A DNA stretch of 64,000 bases from positions 186,001 to 250,000 of the forward strand of contig JALHOW010000004.1 of the NCBI GenBank assembly GCA_022842785.1, read 5' to 3'. Both the position numbers and the translations under genes were made by a program. The DNA is from Hyphomicrobiaceae bacterium (lineage in GTDB: Bacteria > Pseudomonadota > Alphaproteobacteria > Rhizobiales > Hyphomicrobiaceae). Under the pieces are notes generated by a model. It had not been told where the DNA came from. It saw nothing but the letters and a program-made list of their open reading frames with translations, and did not search any database. How positions within the stretch are numbered: the stretch's first letter is position 1; each line of letters opens with the position of its first letter. Positions 1 to 7,410 of the stretch are shown here, piece by piece.

Positions 1-712
1 GTGCAACCGAACCCTCCTCGAGAATGCAGCGCGTGATGTACGCGTACAGCATCGGCGGTATGGGGCGATCGAGAACGACAAAACCCACACGCAGCATCTG
101 GCTGCGCATCACAGCTTCGGCCTCGTCCGGATCTCCCGACTGCAGCAGCTCTACGAATGTGTCGTAGTCGCGCAGGATGTCGTGGAGCGGGAGATAAGGA
201 CGGCCCAAGCGCCGGACATAGATGTTGATCAGGCCATAGAGCGACTGCCACGAGCGGAAGATGAACTCGTTCGACGCCTGGTGGAGAATTTCGTAGAATT
301 CCCAGTGCCCGTCGAAGAAAGTCTTCTCGTCATTGCGATCGGCTGCCGCGCGCATCTTCTCCAGAGGCGCCACGAGCAGCTCAAAAACGGATGCATTACC
401 CTTGGCCGTAACGTAACGCGCCGCCATACCGCCGAGGACAGCTCGCAGGATGATCATGTCCTGCATTTGCTCGGGCGTGGGATCGACGACGAACGCGCCT
501 CGTCCGGGATGGAATTCGACGAGGCCCTCTGATGCGAGGCTCCTCAGTGCCTCGCGCAGCGGACCACGGCTGATCTGGAACTGCTCGGCAAGTCCCGTCT
601 CGACCAGATGTGCGCCGGGTGCCAGTCGACCGGACCAAATCGCCTCCTGAATCAGGCGCTTCGCCATCACGGCGAGCGTCGGCGAACGAACGATTTCCGG
701 CAGTTCCAGCAT
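1..712 (-). CDS. GntR-family regulator with FCD domain, partial at left edge
   Basis: Reading leftward from the ATG at 712 the frame stays open to the window edge, so the C-terminus is missing. About residues 10-75 form a GntR winged helix-turn-helix: after an amphipathic helix comes a stretch reading LAEQFQISRGPLREALRSL, then EGLVEFHPGRGAFV. The remainder is helical with the spacing of an FCD effector-binding domain (for example GHWEFYEILHQASNEFI). FCD regulators usually repress a neighbouring catabolic operon until a carboxylate or sugar-acid ligand binds. The gene is divergent from the dehydrogenase operon at 883, and the gap carries a palindrome fitting its operator. The target and the ligand are inferred. 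Confidence 0.85.
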   Translation of the reverse strand, partial: MLELPEIVRSPTLAVMAKRLIQEAIWSGRLAPGAHLVETGLAEQFQISRGPLREALRSLASEGLVEFHPGRGAFVVDPTPEQMQDMIILRAVLGGMAARYVTAKGNASVFELLVAPLEKMRAAADRNDEKTFFDGHWEFYEILHQASNEFIFRSWQSLYGLINIYVRRLGRPYLPLHDILRDYDTFVELLQSGDPDEAEAVMRSQMLRVGFVVLDRPIPPMLYAYITRCILEEGSVA

Positions 713-760
713 CCAATGCCCCCGCGAGCGACCGGGGAGGAATGGCTGCAATGCGCAAAA

Positions 761-797
761 TTGTCAACAGATCACCGGAATCGGTAAATTGTTGACA
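761..797. promoter_or_regulatory. Candidate GntR operator and promoter between divergent genes
   Basis: TGTCAACA at 762-769 and TGTTGACA at 790-797 are exact inverted copies. The right copy contains TTGACA (792-797), a good -35 hexamer for the rightward operon, although a clear -10 is lacking. The position between the GntR gene and the dehydrogenase operon suggests an autoregulated operator. This is inference from symmetry and location. Confidence 0.45.
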
Positions 798-882
798 GCC
801 GACAATCCGAGGTTAGTGTGAACCGAAATGGCAATAAGAGCGTGCGACGCCGAGGGCGCTGCACGTCGTGAAGGAGGAATGC

Positions 883-1932
883 ATGAAGGGCGTCGTCTTC
901 GCCGGCGATCGGCGCGTGGCGTTTGAGGATTTCGCAGACCCCACTCCCGGACCGGGTGAAGTCGTCCTCGAAATCAAGGCCTCCGGCATGTGCGGGAGCG
1001 ACCTGAAGTTCTACCGGGCGGCTCCTGGCGAGGCTGCGAAGTTGCTCGGCTTTTCGAGCGCGCGCGCCGTCATCGCAGGCCATGAGCCGTGCGGTGTCGT
1101 GGCGGCCGTCGGCAGCGGTGTCAGCGAGCGCGAAGCCCGCGTGGGCCAGCGGGTGATGGTGCATCACTATCGCGGCTGTGGTGTCTGCCCGCACTGCTCG
1201 ACAGGCTGGATGCAGCTCTGCGACGAGGGTGTCGCCGAAGTCTACGGCGCGACCGGGCACGGCGCTCATGCGCCCTACATGAAGGTGCCGGCCCGCACAC
1301 TCGTGAACCTCCCCGATGCGCTGTCATTCGAAACTGGCGCCGCAATCTCATGCGGCACTGGAACGGCGTGGGGCGCGCTCAAGCGCCTGGAGCTCACCGG
1401 TGACCAGACGATCGCGATCTTCGGTCAAGGCCCGGTCGGGCTGTCGGCGACGCAGCTCGCAGCAGCCATGGGCGCCCGCGTCATCGCACTCGATATCAGC
1501 AACGAGCGACTGGCTCGCGCAAAGGAATTCGGCGCGGATGTGCTCGTCAATCCAACGAAGACCAATGCGGTCGATGCGATACGTCAGGTGACGCATGGCC
1601 TCGGTGCGCACGCGTCTCTCGACTCCTCGTCGTCGTCGGAAGCGCGCCGACAAGCCGTTCCATGCGTGCGCACATGGGGCAAGGCGTGCTTTGTCGGCGA
1701 GGGCGGGCAGGTTACGCTGGATGTGAGCCCTGACATGCTGCGCCGGCAGGTTACTGTCATCGGCTCTTGGACGTTCTCGACAGTGGGCCAGGCCGAGTGC
1801 GCAACGTTTATCGCCGATCGCAAGATCAACGTGGACGAACTCTTCACGCACCGCTGGAAACTCGATCAGGCCGATGAAGCCTACCGATTGTTCGATCGGC
1901 AGACCACCGGCAAAGGCGTATTCCTTATGTAG
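883..1932 (+). CDS. Zinc-dependent medium-chain alcohol/polyol dehydrogenase
   Basis: This 349-aa protein is an MDR-superfamily NAD(P)-dependent dehydrogenase. The GroES-like N-terminus has the catalytic-zinc ligands C37 (GMCGSD) and H67-E68 (AGHE). Four cysteines at about 99, 102, 105 and 113 form the structural-zinc lobe. The Rossmann domain carries GQGPVG at 181-186. The ATG at 883 is preferred over a GTG at 868 because AAGGAGGAA at 871-879 is correctly placed for it. It is the first gene of a run with a Baeyer-Villiger monooxygenase and a hydroxy-acid oxidase, which suggests oxidation of a secondary alcohol to the ketone used by the monooxygenase. The substrate cannot be read from sequence; threonine- or sorbitol-dehydrogenase-like activity is an alternative. 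Confidence 0.88.
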   Translation: MKGVVFAGDRRVAFEDFADPTPGPGEVVLEIKASGMCGSDLKFYRAAPGEAAKLLGFSSARAVIAGHEPCGVVAAVGSGVSEREARVGQRVMVHHYRGCGVCPHCSTGWMQLCDEGVAEVYGATGHGAHAPYMKVPARTLVNLPDALSFETGAAISCGTGTAWGALKRLELTGDQTIAIFGQGPVGLSATQLAAAMGARVIALDISNERLARAKEFGADVLVNPTKTNAVDAIRQVTHGLGAHASLDSSSSSEARRQAVPCVRTWGKACFVGEGGQVTLDVSPDMLRRQVTVIGSWTFSTVGQAECATFIADRKINVDELFTHRWKLDQADEAYRLFDRQTTGKGVFLM

Positions 1933-1991
1933 CGCCCCAGCGGGGCAACTCAGGTCATCGACAAAGATCGCGACGCGAAAAGGCAACCAAT

Positions 1992-3614
1992 ATGAGCCAG
2001 GCCACTTCTGCCAAAGAAGCAATCCAACTAGATGTTGCCGTCGTTGGCGCAGGCCTCGGCGGCCTCTACGCCATCCATCGCCTGCGGGGCCTCGGCTTCA
2101 AGACGCGCGCCTTCGAAGCAGGGAGCGGCGTTGGCGGCACATGGTTCTGGAACAAATATCCCGGCGCGCGCTGCGATATCGAGAGCCTCGAGTACTCCTA
2201 CTCGTTCGACGACGATCTGCAGCAGGAGTGGAGCTGGCCTGAGCGCTATTCCACGCAGCCGCAGATCCTGGCCTACATCCAGCATGTCGCAAAGCGCTTC
2301 GATCTGATGCGCGACGTGCAGCTCAATACCCGCATCACCGAAGCGACGTTCAACGGCGATCTCAATCGCTGGACACTTAAGACGTCCAATGGCGAGACGA
2401 TCTCCGCTCGCTTCTGCATCATGGCGACCGGCAATCTTTCGACCCCGCGCGTACCGGACTTCAAGGGCATCGGTGCGTTCGAGGGCAAGTGGTACCACAG
2501 CGGCATGTGGCCCGCAGAAGGCGTCGACTTCACGGGCAAGCGCGTCGGCGTGATCGGCACCGGCTCTTCGGGCATCCAGATGATCCCGCTGATCGCCCAG
2601 CAGGCCAAACACCTCCATGTCTTCCAGCGGACGGCGAATTTCAGTCTGCCGGCGCAGAACGGGCCGATGGATCGCGAGCGTGAGCAGGCTTTCAAGGCCA
2701 ACTACCGCAGCCGGCGGGACGAAGCCCGCCAGACCGGGTTCGGCGTTTCGGGCTATCCGGTGCCCACTCAGTCGGCGCTCGAGGTCTCCGACGATGAGCG
2801 GCGCAAGAAATACGAGATGCTATGGGATCGTGGCGGCAGCATCGGCTTTCTCTCCTGCTATTCGGACTTCCTCGTGAGTGAGGAGGCCAACGAGACGGCT
2901 GCCGCGTTCGTGCGCGAGAAGATCCGCAGCGTCGTGAAAGATTCCAAGACGGCAGCCCTGCTGACACCAACGGATCATCCCATCGGCACCAAGCGGCTCT
3001 GCCTCGATACCGGCTACTACGAGACCTACAATCGGCCGAACGTTTCGCTGGTCGATGTGCGCTCGGCACCGATCCAGGAGATCACGCCGAAAGGCGTGCG
3101 GACCGCCGATCAGGAATACGAGCTCGACGCCATCGCCTTCGCGACCGGCTTCGACGCCATGACAGGTGCGCTGCGCGAGATCGACATTCGTGGTGTCGAT
3201 GGCACGCGCCTCTCGGACAAGTGGATTGGCGGCCCGATGACCTATCTCGGCATCACGGTCGCCGGGTTCCCGAACATGTTCATTGTCACGGGCCCCGGCA
3301 GCCCGGGCGTCAAGAGCCAGATGATTCATTCGATCGAGCAGCATGTCGATTGGGTGTCCGATTTGCTCAAGACAGCGTCCGAGCGTCAGATTCGCCGCAT
3401 TGAAGCTGATACCGACGCGGAGACGAACTGGGTATCGCACGTCAATGAGGTTGCCGACGGCACGCTCTATCCGCGTGCGAATTCCTGGTATGTCGGCGCT
3501 AACATTCCCGGAAAGCCCCGCGTGTTCATGCCGTACGTCGCCGGTGTCGGCGTCTATCGCAAGCTCTGCGACGAGGTTGCCACGGACGGCTATCGAGGCC
3601 TCAAGCTGTCGTAG
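1992..3614 (+). CDS. Flavin-containing Baeyer-Villiger-type monooxygenase
   Basis: This 540-aa protein has two Rossmann motifs, GAGLGG (19-24) for FAD and GTGSSG (189-194) for NADPH. Between them lies the Baeyer-Villiger fingerprint FxGxxxHxxxWP: F163, G165, H169, W173, P174. Length and layout match cyclohexanone/phenylacetone monooxygenases, which insert oxygen next to a ketone carbonyl to give an ester or lactone. It starts 59 bp after the alcohol dehydrogenase and precedes a hydroxy-acid oxidase on the same strand, so a pathway from alcohol to ketone to ester to hydroxy acid is plausible. No esterase is present nearby, so the pathway would need a gene elsewhere. Confidence 0.88.
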   Translation: MSQATSAKEAIQLDVAVVGAGLGGLYAIHRLRGLGFKTRAFEAGSGVGGTWFWNKYPGARCDIESLEYSYSFDDDLQQEWSWPERYSTQPQILAYIQHVAKRFDLMRDVQLNTRITEATFNGDLNRWTLKTSNGETISARFCIMATGNLSTPRVPDFKGIGAFEGKWYHSGMWPAEGVDFTGKRVGVIGTGSSGIQMIPLIAQQAKHLHVFQRTANFSLPAQNGPMDREREQAFKANYRSRRDEARQTGFGVSGYPVPTQSALEVSDDERRKKYEMLWDRGGSIGFLSCYSDFLVSEEANETAAAFVREKIRSVVKDSKTAALLTPTDHPIGTKRLCLDTGYYETYNRPNVSLVDVRSAPIQEITPKGVRTADQEYELDAIAFATGFDAMTGALREIDIRGVDGTRLSDKWIGGPMTYLGITVAGFPNMFIVTGPGSPGVKSQMIHSIEQHVDWVSDLLKTASERQIRRIEADTDAETNWVSHVNEVADGTLYPRANSWYVGANIPGKPRVFMPYVAGVGVYRKLCDEVATDGYRGLKLS

Positions 3615-3693
3615 GGCGGGACGGGAAAGTCCGCGTTAAGACTGCGGCTATCCGACCTTTGCGGAGCGGGATTGCGCGTGCGAGGCTTTGCCT

Positions 3694-4803
3694 ATGACCG
3701 CGCCCCGCATCCCGACACCTGTCCACCTCGCCGACTATGAGTTACTCGCCGAGAAGCGGCTGGCGCCGGGCGCTGCGGCTTATTTCTGCGGCGGTGCGGC
3801 CGACGAGCTGACGCTCCGCTGGAACCGCGAAGCGTTCGACAACCTCGCGCTGATACCCCGCGTGCTCAATGGCGGGGCGGGCGGCAGCGCACGCGTAAAC
3901 CTGTTCGGACGCACATACGCACATCCGATTTTTGTCGCACCCGTCGCGCATCAGGCCCTCGCGCATCCGGATGGCGAACGTGCGACTGCGATGGCCGCCG
4001 CCGCACAAGGCGCAGGCATGGTGCTCAGCACGCTCGCCAGCATCAGCATGGAAGCAGCCGCTGCGGCAGGCGAAACGTGCCGCTGGTTTCAGCTCTACAT
4101 GCAGCCGGAGCGCGAGGACACTCTCCGACTCGTGCGGCGCGCCGAAAATGCCGGCTATGAGGTGCTGGTCCTCACTGTGGATGCGCCGATCAGCGGCGTG
4201 CGCAATCGCGAGCACCGCGCGGGCTTTCGCCTTCCGCCGGAGCTGACACCTGACAACCTGCGCCACCTGAAAAATCCGAACCCGCCTGCGAAGCCAGGCA
4301 TCGACAGCATCGTCTTCGACCATCTCATGTGCCTCGCACCGGGCTGGCAGGATGTCGAATGGCTGCGCGGGATCACGACACTTCCAATTATTCTGAAGGG
4401 CATTTTAGCCGCGGATGACGCTGTGCGAGCGATCGATGCCGGCGCTGCGGGGATCGTGGTCTCGAACCACGGCGGGCGCACACTCGACACGGCACCGGCC
4501 ACAATCGACGTGCTTCCCGAGATTGCCGAGCGTGTCGCCGGGCGCGTACCGCTCCTCGTTGACGGCGGTATTCGGCGCGGCACCGACGTCATCAAAGCAA
4601 TCGCCGCGGGCGCGTCGGCCGTGATGGTCGGGCGTCCAATTGTCCATGGTCTTGCCGTGGACGGCGCCATGGGCGTCGCGCACGTGCTACGGCTTCTGCG
4701 TGATGAGTTCGAGGCTGCGATGGCGCTCACGGGCTGCAAGACGCTCGCCGACATCGGCCCGCATCTTTTGCGCTGGCGCGCGGCTCTTCCTAGCGGATCG
4801 TGA
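3694..4803 (+). CDS. FMN-dependent alpha-hydroxy-acid oxidase/dehydrogenase
   Basis: This 369-aa protein belongs to the glycolate/lactate/mandelate oxidase family of FMN TIM-barrel enzymes. The signature SNHGGR is at about 257-262, with catalytic H259 and substrate-binding R262. K235 (ILKG) and the phosphate-binding DGGIRRGTD follow as expected. No N-terminal cytochrome domain or signal peptide is present, so it is cytoplasmic or peripheral. ATG 3694 follows CGAGG at 3681-3685; a TTG at 3688 is less likely. The last 14 bp overlap the 3' end of the convergent tonB gene. The substrate is unknown; position suggests a 2-hydroxy acid from the upstream oxidations. Confidence 0.88.
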   Translation: MTAPRIPTPVHLADYELLAEKRLAPGAAAYFCGGAADELTLRWNREAFDNLALIPRVLNGGAGGSARVNLFGRTYAHPIFVAPVAHQALAHPDGERATAMAAAAQGAGMVLSTLASISMEAAAAAGETCRWFQLYMQPEREDTLRLVRRAENAGYEVLVLTVDAPISGVRNREHRAGFRLPPELTPDNLRHLKNPNPPAKPGIDSIVFDHLMCLAPGWQDVEWLRGITTLPIILKGILAADDAVRAIDAGAAGIVVSNHGGRTLDTAPATIDVLPEIAERVAGRVPLLVDGGIRRGTDVIKAIAAGASAVMVGRPIVHGLAVDGAMGVAHVLRLLRDEFEAAMALTGCKTLADIGPHLLRWRAALPSGS

Positions 4804-5641
4804 ACTGGATCGGGATCACCAGCTCGAGGACTTCACCGGGGATCTCATCTGGCGGCTGGGGTAGCGGCGAGGCCCGCTTGAGAACAGCCAGAGCCTCGGC
4901 ATCGAGGTGTGTGCTCTGCGAGGCCTTGATCACCTTCGCCGAAAGAACCTGGCCCTTGCGGTCAATTGCAAAGCGGACTTGAACGGCGCCCTGCTGGCCG
5001 GCCTGGCGAGCCTCTGCCGGATAGCGGCGATGGCGACCCAGATGGTTCATAAGCGCCTTCGACCACGACATGGCTTCATCTGAAGGCCGGTCGGTTGTGC
5101 CCTGGCGGCGAGCCGCGGTCTGCGGCGCCGGCGTTGCCGTGGGGGCAGGCGGCGCTCCCTGCTGGACCATGGCCTCCTGAGGCTTGGCCTCTTCGACTTC
5201 GGGCTTCTCGTCCTTCTTCTCTTCTTTGACCTCCACCTTCTCGATAGGCTTTTCTACTTCTTCTTTTTCTTCCTTGACCTCTTCGATCGGCTTCTGGATC
5301 GGCATCGCCAGCTCCGGATCCGGCGCGACTGGGAGCGGGACCTCCTTGGGCGGCGTGACCTCCTGCACTTCCTCCGTCGGCTTTTTCTCGTCGATCTGCG
5401 GCTGTGTGACCTCGGCGGTCGGCCCCGGCAATTCGGCAGCATCGGCCGTTGCCGCAACTGGCAGAGGCGCCAGCTCCAGCATGAAGGCGCCCTCGGCCTC
5501 CTCGACGACCTCCTCAGTCGGCGGCATCAGGTAGGCATAGGCGACGAGCCCCGCATGCAGGCTCATGACGATCAGGGCCGACGCGAGAACGCGCGCCCAC
5601 CACCGCCATCGCGGCTCCAATGCATTGCCATCGAACATCAT
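4790..5641 (-). CDS. tonB: TonB energy-transducing protein
   Basis: About 283 aa. A short cytoplasmic stretch and one membrane segment (ARVLASALIVMSLHAGLVAY) are followed by a long periplasmic linker of Pro, Glu, Lys and Val (EVKEEKEEVEKPIEKVEVK), the typical TonB spacer. The C-terminal 80 residues are a TonB_C domain (YPAEARQAGQQGAVQVRFAI, then LDAEALAVLKRASPLPQPP). Double ATG at 5641/5638 is preferred; an in-frame ATG at 5713 would add 24 unusual residues. It is the last gene on this strand after a siderophore receptor, a PiuC-type dioxygenase and a Sel1 protein, so it probably energises that receptor. No exbB/exbD is in the window. Confidence 0.85.
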   Translation of the reverse strand: MMFDGNALEPRWRWWARVLASALIVMSLHAGLVAYAYLMPPTEEVVEEAEGAFMLELAPLPVAATADAAELPGPTAEVTQPQIDEKKPTEEVQEVTPPKEVPLPVAPDPELAMPIQKPIEEVKEEKEEVEKPIEKVEVKEEKKDEKPEVEEAKPQEAMVQQGAPPAPTATPAPQTAARRQGTTDRPSDEAMSWSKALMNHLGRHRRYPAEARQAGQQGAVQVRFAIDRKGQVLSAKVIKASQSTHLDAEALAVLKRASPLPQPPDEIPGEVLELVIPIQFTIR

Positions 5642-5755
5642 CAGGTTGTGTAGTCCATCGGGAACGCAGTGCGCTTCATATGAGCGCCAAGGTGCGTGCG
5701 CGCACGCCGTCATTTCGACGCATCTTGACTCTTATCGGAAAGAAAAGCCAGCCCT

Positions 5756-6664
5756 TCAGCCCTGCCGCGGCCTTCTGGCACCCGTCAGAGCCCGCAAAGC
5801 CCGGCTCATGGAGCGGCGCCCCCGTGCCAGCACGGTCGGCGTGGCTTTCGGGCGAGGCGACAGCGGGATTTCAGCTGTTGGGACAGCAGCTTCAGTCGGC
5901 ATGGGCCTCGCCTCCGCCCGCTCCAGCGCCATGGCGGAGATATCGCGCAGGCGGGGATCCGCGTGGCCTTGGAGATAGGCACCAAGCTCAGCGCAGAAAT
6001 TACCCGGTGCAGTTTCCACCGAACGACGCAGCCAGCGGACCGCGCCATCCGCATCGCCATCAGCCATCAAATGACGCGCGAGATTGAACGCAGCATGAAA
6101 GCAGCTACGCCTCGCCCCACGGGCATACCAACGCCGCGCGGCACGCGGCTTCGGCGTCCCGCGCCAACCCTCCTCGCAGCCCTGGCCGATAAAGTTGAAG
6201 GCCTTCGCGTTACCGCGCCGCGCCGAGCGCACCAGAAGCGCCAGGATGTCGCCGCTGTCGCCCTCCGCACCATCGCGCGCGAGCATGAGCATGGCGAGGT
6301 TGAAGTTTGCCCAGGCGTGCCCCATCTCGGCGACTGCGCGATAGGCCTGCGCGGCGATACGCGTGTTGCGTGCGGTGCCCCAGCCGAGCTCATGACAGCG
6401 CCCAACCATGTTGATCGCGTCCGCATTGCCGGTGCGCGCCGCGAGCTGGAACCAGCGGAGCGCCGCCTCAGCATCACGCGCCGTCCCATGCCCTTCGAGC
6501 AGCATGTGGCCCCAACCAAGCTGCGCTGAGACCTCGCCATTGGCGGCCGCCTGACGCATACGCGCGGCAAGAAGCGTAGGATCGCCGGCGAGACGCGCTT
6601 CATGTTGAGACGCTGCCTCCCACAGGAAGATGACCTCGCGGGGCTTGGCGTCCTCGCGCATCAC
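5756..6664 (-). CDS. Sel1-like repeat protein
   Basis: This 302-aa protein is built of 36-residue Sel1/TPR-like helical repeats. Several units are legible, for example AQLGWGHMLLEGHGTARDAE, AINMVGRCHELGWGTARNT and KAFNFIGQGCEEGW. No signal peptide is evident, so it is probably cytoplasmic. Its ATG overlaps the stop of the upstream PiuC-like gene by 4 bp (6661-6664), indicating translational coupling. Sel1 proteins are adaptors in complexes; the role here is unknown, but the same gene follows iron-uptake dioxygenase genes in other bacteria and may belong to that system. The C-terminal 60 residues are basic and low in complexity. Confidence 0.8.
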   Translation of the reverse strand: MMREDAKPREVIFLWEAASQHEARLAGDPTLLAARMRQAAANGEVSAQLGWGHMLLEGHGTARDAEAALRWFQLAARTGNADAINMVGRCHELGWGTARNTRIAAQAYRAVAEMGHAWANFNLAMLMLARDGAEGDSGDILALLVRSARRGNAKAFNFIGQGCEEGWRGTPKPRAARRWYARGARRSCFHAAFNLARHLMADGDADGAVRWLRRSVETAPGNFCAELGAYLQGHADPRLRDISAMALERAEARPMPTEAAVPTAEIPLSPRPKATPTVLARGRRSMSRALRALTGARRPRQG

Positions 6665-7341
6665 ATCTCGGACCAGTGCCGAAGCAGGTTGTGGTAGTGC
6701 GCCATCAGCGTGTTGACCGCCGGGTCGTCGTCGGGCAGCAGCGTTCTGGTCCGCATGATCGCGTTGTCGAGATCGTAGAGCATGTGGCGCCGCCAGGTGT
6801 CCTTGACCATCGACTGGGTCCAGAACACCGCGCTCCAGCGGCTGCCGCGCGTGACGGGTGTGACACTGTGCAGGCTCGTTGCCGGATAGACGACCATGTG
6901 ACCCGGCGGCAGCTTCACTTTGTGCGTGCCGTAGGTGTCGTGGACGACGAGCTCGCCGCCGTCATAGTCCTCAGGCGGTGTCAGAAACAGCGTTGACGAC
7001 ACATCCGTCCTGAGACGCTGGCCGTTCGGCAAGGCGCGGATGGAATTGTCGACGTGAGCGCCGAAAGTCATGCCGACATCGTAGCGATTGAACATCGGCG
7101 GGAGCACACGCAACGGCAAGGCCGCGGTCGTGAATGTCGGATTGCGACCGAGCGCGCGCATGATGATCTGGCCGAGATCCTGCGCCTCCGGCGCATCGAG
7201 CGGCACCTGAAGATTGTTCTTCACACTCGAAACCTGGTCGCCCGCCGTGGCGCGACCGTCCTGCCACGCCGTGTTCTCGAGAACGCGACGGATATGCGTG
7301 ACCTCCTCGCGGGTCAGAACATCTGGAATGGTTACAAGCAT
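6661..7341 (-). CDS. piuC: Fe(II)/2-oxoglutarate dioxygenase of the PiuC/YbiX family
   Basis: This 226-aa PKHD-type hydroxylase has the metal motif HxD (GAHVDNS), the distal histidine in SLHSVTPVTRGSRWSAVFW and the Arg eight residues later that binds 2-oxoglutarate. It begins MLVTIPDVLTREEV, as family members do. The ATG at 7341 has GGAGG four to five bases upstream, better than an ATG 42 bp further out. It lies 69 bp after the TonB-dependent receptor gene, an arrangement known from fiu-ybiX in E. coli and piuA-piuC in Pseudomonas. The substrate of this family is not established; a role in siderophore or receptor processing is presumed. Confidence 0.88.
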   Translation of the reverse strand: MLVTIPDVLTREEVTHIRRVLENTAWQDGRATAGDQVSSVKNNLQVPLDAPEAQDLGQIIMRALGRNPTFTTAALPLRVLPPMFNRYDVGMTFGAHVDNSIRALPNGQRLRTDVSSTLFLTPPEDYDGGELVVHDTYGTHKVKLPPGHMVVYPATSLHSVTPVTRGSRWSAVFWTQSMVKDTWRRHMLYDLDNAIMRTRTLLPDDDPAVNTLMAHYHNLLRHWSEM

Positions 7342-7410
7342 CGTGCCTCCAGAAACGCGAAGATTGCCGGGCAAGCCCGGCAATCTCCAAACTCGTCAAT
7401 TCTGCGCCGC

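Noticed and set aside
396-767. 123-codon frame over the GntR gene, minus strand
   Set aside because: A different minus frame gives a full GntR helix-turn-helix and FCD-type domain; this one is Arg/Pro-rich with no domain.
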